Part shown: positions 35,871-44,388 of the stretch, one piece after another
Numbering within the stretch: the first letter of the stretch is position 1
How the letters are laid out: each line of letters begins with the position of its first letter
Assembly (NCBI GenBank): GCA_963840245.1
Contig: CAWIYI010000020.1
Location: 93,292 to 157,291, forward strand
Reading direction: 5' to 3'
DNA from: Bog-473 sp963840245
GTDB lineage: Bacteria > Actinomycetota > Acidimicrobiia > Acidimicrobiales > RAAP-2
DNA length: 64,000 nt
Translations under genes and position numbers: made by a program
The notes under the pieces: model-generated
What the model was told of the DNA's origin: nothing
Databases searched by the model: none
Seen by the model: only the letters and a program-made list of their open reading frames with translations

Positions 35871-36479
35871 TCACGTTCGTGCCAGGGAGTGACGCCGCCA
35901 TCTGATCAATCGACGGGCGACTTCCGCGGTGAGACTGACAACGAAGGCCAGACCGAGGGCGAGAACGAGGCCGAGCCAGGGCCGGCTGGCAAATGTCGTT
36001 CCGCCGATGCGCCCGATGGCAAAGGCATAGGTTGCCCAGATCACACCGGACAGCGCGGTCACCGGCAGGAAACGACGCCACGGGTAACCCACTGCTCCAC
36101 AGGTAAGAGTGACCACGGTCCGTCCCCCCGGGATGAACCGGCAGACGATGATCAGACGAGCGCCGAAGCGCTCGAGGGTCTTCTGCGCCCAGGCCCGACG
36201 TCGGACGCCTCGCTCGCTCGCAAAGAATCGCCGGTCGACCCACGGACCGAAGTGTCGCCCGATCATGTAGCACGCGTTGTCGCCGACGAACGCGCCAGCT
36301 GCGGCCAGGATCACCAAGAGAACCAGGCGCGGGTCAATGCTCCCCGCCGTCGCGACACCCAGGGCAACGATCGCGGTCTCACTCGGCAACACCGGGAGCA
36401 CGCCGTCGAGTGCCGGAAACAGAAAGGCGATGAGATAGGAGAGTACCGAGTCGGGTTGTAGATCGGAGAGGTGATTCAC
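35871..36479 (-). CDS. DedA family membrane protein
   Basis: A 202-residue polytopic protein of the DedA/SNARE-associated (PF09335) family. Motifs include the early LPVLPSETAIVALG, GAFVGDNACYMIGRHFG, and FIPGGRTVVTLTCGAVGYPWRRF with the conserved arginine. DedA proteins help maintain membrane potential or recycle undecaprenyl phosphate; several act as phospholipid scramblase-like transporters. It overlaps the terC gene by 4 bases, so the two are translationally coupled and probably function together in envelope or metal homeostasis. Confidence 0.9.
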   Translation of the reverse strand: MNHLSDLQPDSVLSYLIAFLFPALDGVLPVLPSETAIVALGVATAGSIDPRLVLLVILAAAGAFVGDNACYMIGRHFGPWVDRRFFASERGVRRRAWAQKTLERFGARLIIVCRFIPGGRTVVTLTCGAVGYPWRRFLPVTALSGVIWATYAFAIGRIGGTTFASRPWLGLVLALGLAFVVSLTAEVARRLIRWRRHSLART

Positions 36480-37429
36480 GATCCCACTTCAATGGATTCC
36501 TGGACCTCGATCGGTCCGGGCGCAGCACGCCGCTCATGCCAGAGACTGGCGGCGATCGAAGCGCCGATGACCACGATGATGACAGCCACGCTGGCGAGAA
36601 TGGGAACGGTGAGAAATGGCTCCAGCAACATCTTGCAGCCGATGAACACAAGGAGCGCGGCGAGGCCGAAGTTGACGTAGGTGAAGCGATCCATCGCACC
36701 GACCAGGACGAAGTACAGCGCCCTTAGACCCAGTACGGCGAAGGCATTCGCCGTGAAGATCACAAAGACATTGCTTGTGATCCCGAAGGCCGCAGGTATC
36801 GAATCCATCGCGAAGACGAGATCGGTGATCTCGATTGCCAGGAGAGCGACCAGCAGAGGCGTTGCCATCAGCACCCCGTTCACGCGGTGCACGAAGCTCT
36901 GCCCGATGTAGTCGGGCGTTACGGGGAGAAGGCGGCGAAGGAGCCGAATCGCGATGTTTCGATCGACATCGACGAGCTCGCTACCCCGGGCCATGCGTAC
37001 CCCCGAGAGAATCAAGAGGGCGCCGAGGATAAAGAGGACGAAGCCGAAATGGTCGACCAGCGATGCGCCGACTGCGATCAGCAGACCACGGAAGGCCAGC
37101 GCTCCGAACACGCCGTAGAACAGGACGCGGCGCTGATACGCCGCGGGCACGGCGAAGGCACTGAGGAGAATGGCAAAAACAAAGATGTTGTCGATGCTGA
37201 GCGACTTCTCGGTCAGATAGACGCCGAAGTACTCCCCTGCACTCTCCCAATTGCCGATGACACCCAGCACCACCCCAAAGACCACGCTCACGCCGACCCA
37301 GGCGCTGCTGACAATCAGGGCCTTGCGCAGAGTGGATTTACGATCTCCGCGGTGCACCACGAAGTCCACCGCGAGAAGGAGCAAGATCAATGCACCGGCC
37401 GCGAGCCACCACCATAAGGGGATCTGCAC
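36476..37429 (-). CDS. TerC/Alx family membrane protein
   Basis: A 317-residue protein with about nine helices. The TerC signature EKSLSIDNIFVFAILLSAF near residue 75 and EITDLVFAMDSIPAAFGIT near residue 200 are intact, including the acidic residues thought to bind metal. Members export Mn2+ or are linked to tellurite and alkaline pH resistance. GTG start at 37429 with aaggag upstream. Upstream non-coding sequence (about 500 bases) is long enough for a regulatory leader, but I could not identify a yybP-ykoY riboswitch. Followed by dedA with a 4-base overlap. Confidence 0.92.
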   Translation of the reverse strand: MQIPLWWWLAAGALILLLLAVDFVVHRGDRKSTLRKALIVSSAWVGVSVVFGVVLGVIGNWESAGEYFGVYLTEKSLSIDNIFVFAILLSAFAVPAAYQRRVLFYGVFGALAFRGLLIAVGASLVDHFGFVLFILGALLILSGVRMARGSELVDVDRNIAIRLLRRLLPVTPDYIGQSFVHRVNGVLMATPLLVALLAIEITDLVFAMDSIPAAFGITSNVFVIFTANAFAVLGLRALYFVLVGAMDRFTYVNFGLAALLVFIGCKMLLEPFLTVPILASVAVIIVVIGASIAASLWHERRAAPGPIEVQESIEVGS

Positions 37430-37936
37430 GAAGGTCGCTCCTTAGAAGGACAGAGAGGGAATGCTTGTTCCCTCGTTCACTGCTCCCGTCCCCGGGGTGG
37501 GACGAGATGTCCGACTCGCAGAAGCCCTGACGGAGAGGGTCGAGGGCGCAAGAGTTGCGCTCGACACCACGCCGGATCGAACCAGCTCGGTCACAAGACA
37601 CGGGGGCAACGAGCCCACGGGCTTGCCGATCACGCTCCAGACTTCTGTCCTCCGTGTCGTCGAATCCACCGTCTGATCCTCTCGAAGCGATGCTCCCATG
37701 CGCTCACATACACCCAACCACGGCGCAGTGAAGCGGGGATGTGCGTGATGTGGAGACGATGTGAACATCGTTGCAACACCACCGGGATCGGCCAGAAGTG
37801 CCTGAGACGCTCTGCCCCACCCGGCTCGACACTGGGCGATCCGACCGTGTCCCTTTTCTGGACTCCGGCGTCCCGATATGAATCTCCACGCGACGTGCAC
37901 ATGGCAGCCACCGGGGCTTCACATGACAGGAGTTTG
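37430..37936. other. Long intergenic leader region between divergent genes
   Basis: About 500 bases without a gene. On the terC side it contains several hairpins: agggaa/ttccct at 37448-37463, cgtccc/gggacg near 37490, and ggca-agccc/gggct-tgcc at 37605-37627. These could be a structured 5' UTR. Nothing matches a known RNA family by eye. Confidence 0.4.
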
Positions 37937-38134
37937 ATGACATCTCCAAGCTCCACACTTAAGGATCAGGTCATGGCCATTCATCAGTGCCCTCGCTGCG
38001 AACTCCGCTTCATGTCGAGCTCGGAGCTCGAGTGGCACCTCGTCGAGGATCACGGCAGCCCGCCGCTCGCAACGCCTTCGGCTGCGTCAAGGCCGGGGTC
38101 CACGCGGTCTCCGCCCCGGGCCAGTGGATCCTGA
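37937..38134 (+). CDS. Small C2H2 zinc-finger-like protein
   Basis: A 65-residue protein from ATG 37937 with aggag four bases upstream. The core CPRCELRFMSSSELEWHLVEDH is a textbook C-x2-C-x12-H-x4-H zinc finger; the rest is a serine/proline/arginine-rich tail. Bacterial single fingers of this kind are uncommon but recur in Actinobacteria as short hypothetical proteins. Its last 11 bases overlap the M48 protease gene in another frame. Given the window-wide +1 shifts it could instead be the N-terminus of that protease. Confidence 0.6.
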   Translation: MTSPSSTLKDQVMAIHQCPRCELRFMSSSELEWHLVEDHGSPPLATPSAASRPGSTRSPPRASGS

Positions 38135-39008
38135 AGCCGACTTGAGCGGCTCCACCGAGAAGGGCCCGGCGATCGAGAACACCGTGCGGTACGTCATTCT
38201 GATCGGCGCCGTCGGTGTCTCGATCGTCGCCTGTGGCGGGCTGCTCGGGGGTCGCATCGGCGCCGTTCTCGGCATTGGCCTTGCCGTGTTCGTCGCAGGC
38301 GGATCCTGGTGGTTCTCAGATCGACTCGTGATCCGAGCATGTGGCGCCCAGTACTGCCACGCAACCACGACCTCGGCCATGCTCGCTGAGCTCTCCAGAC
38401 GGGCGGCGATGCCTCCCCCGCAGCTCTACGTGGCACCGAATCCCCAGCCAAATGCGTTCGCAATTGGACGAACTCCAAGACGCGCGGCGATCGTGGTGAC
38501 CGAGGGACTCCTGTCCCTTCTCGAACCCGCAGAGGTCCGAGCCGTCCTTGCCCACGAACTGGCCCACATTCGCCGTCGTGACACTCTGGTGACATCCATT
38601 GCAGGCGCAACGGCGAGTGAGGTGCTCGGCGCCGCCGCTCTGCTGAGGCGCTCTCGCTCAGCCCGAACGAAAGGGGACGAGGAGGATGCGGGGGCCGTGG
38701 TGACTTCGGGCACGCGCGTGGTGGCACGTCTGCTCCGGTTCGCCCTCCCACGTGATCGAGAGAGCGGCGCCGATCGTGGTGGATCTGATCTGACCGGGGA
38801 CCCCGAGGCACTGGCCCGGGCTTTGACGCGGATCGAAGGATACGTACAGGTGGTGCCGATGGAAGCGATGCTCGCTCAGCTCTCGGCGTGGGTCGTCAAT
38901 CCTCTCGGAGACAGGGCCAAAACCACCTGGCTCTTTTCGACTGATCCGCCGGTGGCGAAACGAATCGATCGTCTCCGGGTGATCCCCGGACCCAGGGTGG
39001 CCACATGA
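38124..39008 (+). CDS. M48 family metalloprotease (HtpX-like)
   Basis: A 294-residue membrane zinc protease. Two N-terminal helices (YVILIGAVGVSIVACGGLL and GAVLGIGLAVFVAGGSWWF) precede the catalytic HELAH motif (VLAHELAHIRRRD) and the RDRESGADRGG block carrying the third zinc ligand, as in HtpX. It degrades damaged membrane proteins. The start GTG 38124 lacks a clear ribosome-binding site, so translational coupling or fusion to the zinc-finger gene is possible. The two-component system follows after 42 bases, suggesting an envelope-stress operon. Confidence 0.85.
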   Translation: MDPEADLSGSTEKGPAIENTVRYVILIGAVGVSIVACGGLLGGRIGAVLGIGLAVFVAGGSWWFSDRLVIRACGAQYCHATTTSAMLAELSRRAAMPPPQLYVAPNPQPNAFAIGRTPRRAAIVVTEGLLSLLEPAEVRAVLAHELAHIRRRDTLVTSIAGATASEVLGAAALLRRSRSARTKGDEEDAGAVVTSGTRVVARLLRFALPRDRESGADRGGSDLTGDPEALARALTRIEGYVQVVPMEAMLAQLSAWVVNPLGDRAKTTWLFSTDPPVAKRIDRLRVIPGPRVAT

Positions 39009-39050
39009 TTGCCGGCCCCCGGTGGAGAATGGCGGGATGGAGGCGTTTCG

Positions 39051-39749
39051 ATGACGACCACCGTGCTGGTCGTCGAGGACGAAGCCAAGCTTCGGGATCT
39101 CTTGCGTTCCTATTTCGAACGCGAGGGCATGGTGGTGCTCTCCACGGCCTCTGGTAGCGAAGCCATCGACCTCGCGCAGCGCGGCCGGCCAGACCTCGTC
39201 GTCCTCGACCTCGGACTTCCCGACGTCCCTGGGGAGGACGTCGCGCAGGATCTGCGGAGGTTCATGGACGTGCCCATCCTCATGCTGACGGCAAAGGCGT
39301 CAGAGAGTGACCGCATCAGAGGGCTCGAGCTCGGCGCAGACGACTACATGACAAAGCCTTTCAGTCCGCGGGAGTTGGTTCTGCGTGCCCAAGCAATACT
39401 GCGCCGTGGGCGAGATGCTTCCCCCCACGGCGATCGCTTCTCATTCGGGGACGGCGCGCTCGTCATCGACGAAGCCCGAAGAGAGGTGCTGCTCGACGGC
39501 AATCGGGTTGACCTGACGCCGACAGAGTGGGGCCTGCTCATAGCCCTGGCCACCACCCCGGGTCGTGTCTACTCCCGCTTCGAGCTCATCAATCGCACCC
39601 GGGGCTATGAGTTCGAGGGCTATGAACGCACCATCGATTCACACGTAAAGAACCTTCGCCGCAAAATCGAATCCGATCCTGGATCTCCTCGAATCATTGA
39701 GACGGTCCTCGGCGCCGGTTACCGGCTCGGTCTTGCCCGGGATGAGTGA
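39051..39749 (+). CDS. OmpR/PhoB-type response regulator
   Basis: A 232-residue regulator. The receiver domain has the acidic pocket VVEDE, phosphoacceptor D53 (VVLDLGLPD), T83-region MLTAKA, and K105-region MTKPFSP. The C-terminal winged-helix DNA-binding domain contains VDLTPTEWGLL and RTIDSHVKNLRRKIE. Start ATG 39051 after ggagg. It overlaps the sensor kinase gene by 8 bases and is its probable partner; targets likely include the adjacent M48 protease. Confidence 0.95.
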   Translation: MTTTVLVVEDEAKLRDLLRSYFEREGMVVLSTASGSEAIDLAQRGRPDLVVLDLGLPDVPGEDVAQDLRRFMDVPILMLTAKASESDRIRGLELGADDYMTKPFSPRELVLRAQAILRRGRDASPHGDRFSFGDGALVIDEARREVLLDGNRVDLTPTEWGLLIALATTPGRVYSRFELINRTRGYEFEGYERTIDSHVKNLRRKIESDPGSPRIIETVLGAGYRLGLARDE

Positions 39750-41151
39750 GATCCGCGGCACGAGCACCCCCGGGGTGACATCGTCGCCGGAGCCTCTGGC
39801 GCCGTTGCCAGCACCCCGTCGAGGCGACCAATTCTCTCCGATTGCACGGCGGCTGGCGCTCCTCATTGCACTGGTCGCTCTGGTCGCTCTCGCCCTTCTG
39901 GCTACCGCAACATTGGTGTTCGCCAACAATGACGTCACGACCCTCAGTGCTCGGCAGCGGGTCGATCTGGGCCATGCCGTGGCGAGCGCGGCGAAGCTGA
40001 GCTACGAGCAGGGCCAAACGTGGAATACCGCAGATCTGTCCTCAGCACTGGCACTGGCAAGTCAAGCCGGCATTGCCGTTGAGGTGCGTGATCAGTCGGG
40101 CGCGTTGGTGGATTCCGCGATTCCGCGCGGGATTCGCCCGAGCACGCTCGGGACTCCGCTTCGAGTCCCAATTGATGCAGACGGAGTCCCGGTGGGAACC
40201 GTGTCTGTGCGAACGAGCACGGCGGGAATCGGGGCTGCCGACAGCTCGCTACGACGCGCCTTGGCCACCGGAATCGGATGGAGTGCCCTGGTACTGGCGA
40301 TTATGGCCGTCATCGCGGGCGTGGTCTTCGCCCGCCGGATCACCCGACCCGTCGCCGCCCTGACAGGGGCGGCAAGGGCCATGGCATCCGGTCAGCGGGG
40401 TGTCCGGGTGGCCGATGTCGACGCCCCGGGAGAACTTGGTGAACTGTCGAGGACGTTCAACCACATGGCCGACACTCTCGAACTGGAGGATCAGCTCCGA
40501 CGGGTTCTCGTCTCCGATGTTGCTCACGAGCTACGGACTCCTCTGGCCATACTGCAAGCCACCACCGAGGCCATGGCCGATGGCATCACGGAGCCGACCG
40601 CGGCGACGTTGTCCTCTCTCCACGAAGAGACTCTGCGGCTTGGGCGCATCGTGGAAGACCTCGAGGTCCTCGCGTCTGCCGAAGCCGCCGGATTGGCCTT
40701 GGAGCTCAAGCCCGTGGATCTCGCTCTCGTCGCGAAAGAGGCGACCGAAGCGCTCCAACCGCAGCTGGAGCGTGCCGGGCTCTCCCTGACCCGTGATCTG
40801 CAACCTGCGGTAGTACGTGGCGACAAGAACCGGTTGCACCAGATAGTGACCAACCTACTGACCAATGCCATCAAGTTCACTCCAACGACCGGGACGGTCA
40901 AAGTGTCAGTTTTCTCCCGTGACCGCGAAGCCAGGATCGTTGTCGAGGATTCGGGGATGGGGATTCCCAAAGAGGACTTAGGTCACGTATTCGATCGATT
41001 TTGGAGGGGACCCGGAGTCCGAAACACCACCGGGAGTGGAGTTGGCCTGGCCGTCGTCCAGGAACTGGTTCACGCCCACAACGGACATGTCACCGCTGCG
41101 AGCGAGGAAGGGCACGGAGCTCGGTTCGTCGTCAAGATCCCCAGCGCATAG
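39742..41151 (+). CDS. Sensor histidine kinase (HAMP, HisKA, HATPase_c)
   Basis: A 469-residue membrane kinase. A first transmembrane helix (LALLIALVALVALALLATATL) and a second near residue 180 bracket an extracytoplasmic sensing region of ~110 residues. A HAMP domain follows, then HisKA with H262 in SDVAHELRTPL and an HATPase domain (N box NLLTNAIKF, G1 DSGMGIP, G2 GSGVGLAVV). It autophosphorylates and signals to the response regulator whose stop it overlaps. Signal unknown; the extracytoplasmic domain suggests an envelope cue. Confidence 0.95.
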   Translation: MSEIRGTSTPGVTSSPEPLAPLPAPRRGDQFSPIARRLALLIALVALVALALLATATLVFANNDVTTLSARQRVDLGHAVASAAKLSYEQGQTWNTADLSSALALASQAGIAVEVRDQSGALVDSAIPRGIRPSTLGTPLRVPIDADGVPVGTVSVRTSTAGIGAADSSLRRALATGIGWSALVLAIMAVIAGVVFARRITRPVAALTGAARAMASGQRGVRVADVDAPGELGELSRTFNHMADTLELEDQLRRVLVSDVAHELRTPLAILQATTEAMADGITEPTAATLSSLHEETLRLGRIVEDLEVLASAEAAGLALELKPVDLALVAKEATEALQPQLERAGLSLTRDLQPAVVRGDKNRLHQIVTNLLTNAIKFTPTTGTVKVSVFSRDREARIVVEDSGMGIPKEDLGHVFDRFWRGPGVRNTTGSGVGLAVVQELVHAHNGHVTAASEEGHGARFVVKIPSA

Positions 41152-41314
41152 CCCGGGAAGTCACTATCTCCACGCCACCTCCACATCGACACGACAGGGA
41201 CTGCACCGGTGCGGGATTAACTGACGGTATGACAGCGCTTTGGTTCCGACACATGGAGTTGTGGCTTCTGAACGGGACCGACGCTGTCCGGCCGACCCAG
41301 AGAAATGGAGACGC

Positions 41315-41551
41315 ATGGATACCCCAGTTGGCACACAGATCACGCGAGACGAGTTGCGCGTTGGGACTCGGGTTGACGTCCACACGCGGTACGAAGTCGG
41401 GAGGTGGGCTCCGGGATTCACGATCGCCGAGGTGCGGCCCGATGGCTATCGGATAAGGCGCGCTTCAGACGGTGCCGTTCTTGGCGAGACGATCCGCGCC
41501 GAAGAAATCCGAGTGGTCGCTCCGAGTCCCAGCATCGGAATGGACCAATGA
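41315..41551 (+). CDS. Small hypothetical protein, SH3/Tudor-like
   Basis: A 78-residue protein from ATG 41315 (ggaga upstream). RDELRVGTRVDVHTRYEVGRWAPGFTIAEVRPDGYRIRRASDGAVLGE reads as five short beta-strands, reminiscent of SH3 or Tudor folds; no family is recognised. It is coupled to the next gene through an ATGA overlap and lies 163 bases after the kinase. Confidence 0.6.
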   Translation: MDTPVGTQITRDELRVGTRVDVHTRYEVGRWAPGFTIAEVRPDGYRIRRASDGAVLGETIRAEEIRVVAPSPSIGMDQ

Positions 41552-41940
41552 CGACCGCCGCGCCGCCGTTCACCAGGGCCACCCACGCCCTGAGCGGGCC
41601 CTTGGCGACATCCACAGATCCGTCCGACATTGCTCTCCGACGTCTCGATGTCCTCGTTCTCGAGTCGTGCCACAGCACATGGATCTTCGATCCTCGGCGG
41701 TTGGAATTCTGCCGCATCCTGAAAGGCGTCGAGGTCGAAAATCGATCCGTCGTGACCAAGTGGCGTCCCTACTGGCAGGTTCAGCTGAATCCCGAGTCCG
41801 AAGGCTTCACCGTCCACCTCAACGCCGCTGGGACGCGCCTGATCCGCTCGTGGCGACACGCAACGAACTGCACGCAGTGCGGGGCGTCGGACACCGCAGA
41901 GTTGTCTCTGCAGGACGTCCACCGCATAGTCCATCGGTAG
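41548..41940 (+). CDS. Hypothetical protein
   Basis: A 130-residue soluble protein, coupled by ATGA to the upstream small gene. It begins with an alanine/threonine-rich stretch and continues LRRLDVLVLESCHSTWIFDPRRLEFCRILKGVEVENRSVVTKW. A CTQCG motif near the C-terminus may bind a metal with nearby His/Cys residues. No family is recognised. Codon use is less GC-rich than in the first half of the window. Confidence 0.6.
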   Translation: MTTAAPPFTRATHALSGPLATSTDPSDIALRRLDVLVLESCHSTWIFDPRRLEFCRILKGVEVENRSVVTKWRPYWQVQLNPESEGFTVHLNAAGTRLIRSWRHATNCTQCGASDTAELSLQDVHRIVHR

Positions 41941-41974
41941 CGCAATTGAGGTCCCGTGAGATGAGCGCATCCCG

Positions 41975-42199
41975 ATGATGGAGTCTCTCTACGGCAATGG
42001 TCTCGTACTCTTGGGCCTCTGGGTCTCGATGAGCCTGGTCATGCTGTTCATTTGGGGCCTGCTGGCCTGGGCAGTTGTGAACATTCTCTCGCGGCGGAGA
42101 TTCAGAAGGACATGGGCGGGCGCCACCGGCTACCGAAATTCTCACCACTTCCACCAGGCCGTCGGCGATGACTCGAGGCGTTGCTCTCAGGCCCCGTGA
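41975..42199 (+). CDS. Small single-pass membrane protein
   Basis: A 74-residue protein from ATG 41975. One strong transmembrane segment (LVLLGLWVSMSLVMLFIWGLLAWAVVNIL) is followed by a basic tail (SRRRFRRTW) consistent with a cytoplasmic C-terminus. It follows the preceding hypothetical by 34 bases on the same strand. No family is recognised; it may be a signalling accessory of the neighbouring kinase, but this is speculation. Confidence 0.5.
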   Translation: MMESLYGNGLVLLGLWVSMSLVMLFIWGLLAWAVVNILSRRRFRRTWAGATGYRNSHHFHQAVGDDSRRCSQAP

Positions 42200-42638
42200 A
42201 GACGGTGCTCCCTTGATGAAGAGTCCACAGCCCGACTGGATACGCTCGTGCCGCCGAACAGCGCTGCACGATCTCGTGAGGGTGGACGAGATCGGGCGGC
42301 GTCCGTGGCCGTGATGCGTCGCACGGGAGGGACGGCGTGTCAAACCGTGGGGCCGGGTGTCTTGACGAAAGCGGCGAAAGGCGGCTCTTCCCCGGCCGGC
42401 GGCGGCGCAGCAGTCGAGATGCTGCCACGAGGTTCCACGGTTTCCAGAGTCTTGTTCTCACGGCGGTTCTTACGAAACGAGTGAGAGCGACGTGCCCTAA
42501 CGGTTTGAAAATCGGATACGTGCGCCACGCGAGCGCTGTTCATATTGGCTGAGCCAAGCCAACTCAACGAGGGTGAGGACTGGCGGGTGTTCCCCTCCCT
42601 CGGGCCCGGAAGGTCCACCGGGTCGAGGCCGCCGGCGC
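42200..42638. other. Intergenic region with inverted repeat
   Basis: About 440 bases without a convincing gene, between convergent units. The only distinctive element is the inverted repeat at 42269-42294, listed separately. Confidence 0.5.
42269..42294. terminator. 9-bp inverted repeat (terminator- or operator-like)
   Basis: Perfect arms cgatctcgt and acgagatcg with an 8-base spacer. No T-run follows on either strand. Its position 70 bases after a plus-strand gene end fits a factor-dependent terminator, but an operator is possible. Confidence 0.35.
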
Positions 42639-43067
42639 TCAGCTCGTCGGCGTGGGAGGTTCCGGCGCCGGCGTGGGAGGTTGGGGCGCCGCAGTATCCG
42701 TCGCGGACGGCGGCCCGGCTGCCGGAACGACGGTCGTCCCAGGCGGCGTCACTCCAGCATTCCCAGGGTTGAGGGTCGTGGTGTTGGCGGTGTTTGCTAC
42801 CGCCTTTATCCCGAAGTACGCGGTTGTCAGGGTGCCGATAGCGGTAAATCCACTCGTAATGATCGACACCACCGATGTTGAATCAGTACCGCCACCCTTC
42901 ACCCAGTACACCCCTAAAATCGCCGCGACCGCGATCACGACATCCCCAAGCGCGACCGCCCACAGCCCAGTCCAAGATCGGGTCCTTTCGACTTGAGCCT
43001 GGAGGCCGCTCATTCCTCCAATACTTTGAGCCTGCGAACCCCCGTCGTCCGTCGAAGTTGCTGCCAC
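42639..43067 (-). CDS. Membrane protein of unknown function
   Basis: Up to 142 residues from GTG 43067, or 124 from ATG 43013. Two adjacent helices (LWAVALGDVVIAVAAILGVYWV and VSIITSGFTAIGTLTTAYFGIKAVANTA) are followed by a proline/alanine/threonine-rich tail. The YFGIKAVANTA ending of helix 2 resembles many small actinobacterial membrane proteins. It overlaps the upstream ORF (42883-43311) by 185 bases in a frame one base off, the same direction as the frameshifts elsewhere, so the two may be one gene. Confidence 0.55.
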   Translation of the reverse strand: MAATSTDDGGSQAQSIGGMSGLQAQVERTRSWTGLWAVALGDVVIAVAAILGVYWVKGGGTDSTSVVSIITSGFTAIGTLTTAYFGIKAVANTANTTTLNPGNAGVTPPGTTVVPAAGPPSATDTAAPQPPTPAPEPPTPTS

Positions 43068-43311
43068 TATCCATCACCTCCACGACGATACTCATGGCCA
43101 CCTGAACCGCTGTTCGCTTTTTAGCACCGCCCGGCGACACTTGAGGGGATCCCAGTTCAACGAATGAAGCACCCGGCATGGTTGCGACATTTTCGTAAAC
43201 CGTTCCAGAGATTTCATACCTCCGGTAGATGGTGCTCTGTTTTCCAGCGGTCTGACGCACATCCGCTATCAGAGGCACAGCTCCAGAGAGGATGTCCAAG
43301 ATGGAGACCAT
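42883..43311 (-). CDS. Hypothetical protein, possibly N-terminal half of the downstream membrane protein
   Basis: The credible part is the first ~80 residues (MVSILDILSGAVPLIADVRQ... to QVAMSIVVEVMD). They look like a small alpha/beta domain. The remainder, shared with the downstream gene in another frame, is arginine/glycine-rich and implausible. A single extra base around 43075 would fuse this domain to the two-helix membrane protein. No family is recognised. Confidence 0.4.
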   Translation of the reverse strand: MVSILDILSGAVPLIADVRQTAGKQSTIYRRYEISGTVYENVATMPGASFVELGSPQVSPGGAKKRTAVQVAMSIVVEVMDSGSNFDGRRGFAGSKYWRNERPPGSSRKDPILDWAVGGRAWGCRDRGRGDFRGVLGEGWRY

Positions 43312-43363
43312 GGAGAAATGAAGCCTGCGCAGGAACTGAACGCACGACAGCGGGTTACCTGGT

Positions 43364-44146
43364 TCACTGCTCCACGGTCAACGACGCTTCACGACTGGTT
43401 GGCACTCGCGTCGGAGACAGGCCGGCTCGGGCGCTGGCCAAAGCGAAGCGGTGCGCGTCGCGTACGGCACATCCTCCGTGGTCATTGTTGAAGTAGACAT
43501 AGACGTCCTCGCTCTCGTCCCACATCTCGGCGAGACGGGAGGCCCAAGTGGCGAGGGCGTTCCGTCCATAGCAGGGCGCCGGGTTGGCTCGCCCCTGGTG
43601 CAGCCGCAGATAGCACCATTCAGCTGTGCGCCACAGAGGGGACTTGCGCTGCGGGGTGTCGCTGAGGCACAGGGCCGCTTGGTGTTGCGTCAATATGTCG
43701 GCAACCTCGTCGCTGTACCAGGACTCGTGGCGCGGCTCGAAGGCCACCCTGACGTTTGACGGAAAGGCACCGAGAGTCGAAGCCAGCAATGTCGGATTGG
43801 CTTGGAAATTGGCGGGAAGTTGCAGGAGCACCGGTCCCGCTTTGTGACCCAGTCCACTCGAACGCCCGAGCAGCCTCCGGACTGGCTCCGCCGGCCTGCT
43901 CAGGCGGAGCACATGGGTCAGATAGCGGCTCGCCTTGAGGCTGAACACGAAGTCGTCAGGCGTGGAGGCATTCCAGCGTTCGAAGGTGGACTTCTCAGGG
44001 AGGCGGTAGAAGACGTTGTTGACCTCGACCGATTGAAACCGTTCGGCGTAGAACGACAGCCAGTTGGTCTGGGCGAGGGCAGCTGGGTACAGGCGACCCC
44101 GCCAATCGGCGTACTGCCAACCCGACGTCCCGATGATCACACCCAC
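43364..44146 (-). CDS. DUF72 family protein (YecE-like)
   Basis: A 260-residue TIM-barrel-like protein. It opens with IIGTSGWQYADWRGRLYP, then SVEVNNVFYRLP, PDDFVFSLKASRYLTH and RVAFEPRHESWY, all conserved DUF72 blocks. The fold recalls xylose-isomerase-type barrels, but no activity is established. It ends with VYVYFNNDHGGCAVRDA, also conserved. Monocistronic on the minus strand, 53 bases downstream of the small hypothetical gene pair's end. Confidence 0.92.
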   Translation of the reverse strand: MGVIIGTSGWQYADWRGRLYPAALAQTNWLSFYAERFQSVEVNNVFYRLPEKSTFERWNASTPDDFVFSLKASRYLTHVLRLSRPAEPVRRLLGRSSGLGHKAGPVLLQLPANFQANPTLLASTLGAFPSNVRVAFEPRHESWYSDEVADILTQHQAALCLSDTPQRKSPLWRTAEWCYLRLHQGRANPAPCYGRNALATWASRLAEMWDESEDVYVYFNNDHGGCAVRDAHRFALASARAGLSPTRVPTSREASLTVEQ

Positions 44147-44388
44147 GGTGAGCAGCTACCCCCGCCTTGGCCTGTGAAACCCACACCTTCTGAGCTCATG
44201 GTCACCAACATGGCTCGAGCCCGAAGGGGCCCAGGCATTTTGGGTGACGATGCCGGGTCGCCGGTCCGAGGATCGGGAGATCCGACGGAATGAGACGCAA
44301 CTCGACGCCCGCAACAGCGTCGAGTATGCAGCCATCCTCCCTGATCGCTTGGGCATTCTGGAGCCGCATCGGCGCGCCGAGTCATCCA

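Noticed and set aside
35722..36273. Minus-strand ORF overlapping dedA
   Set aside because: It is out of frame with dedA and has shadow-like composition.
37430..37700. yybP-ykoY manganese riboswitch upstream of terC
   Set aside because: The conserved core could not be recognised by eye; kept only as a check in the findings.
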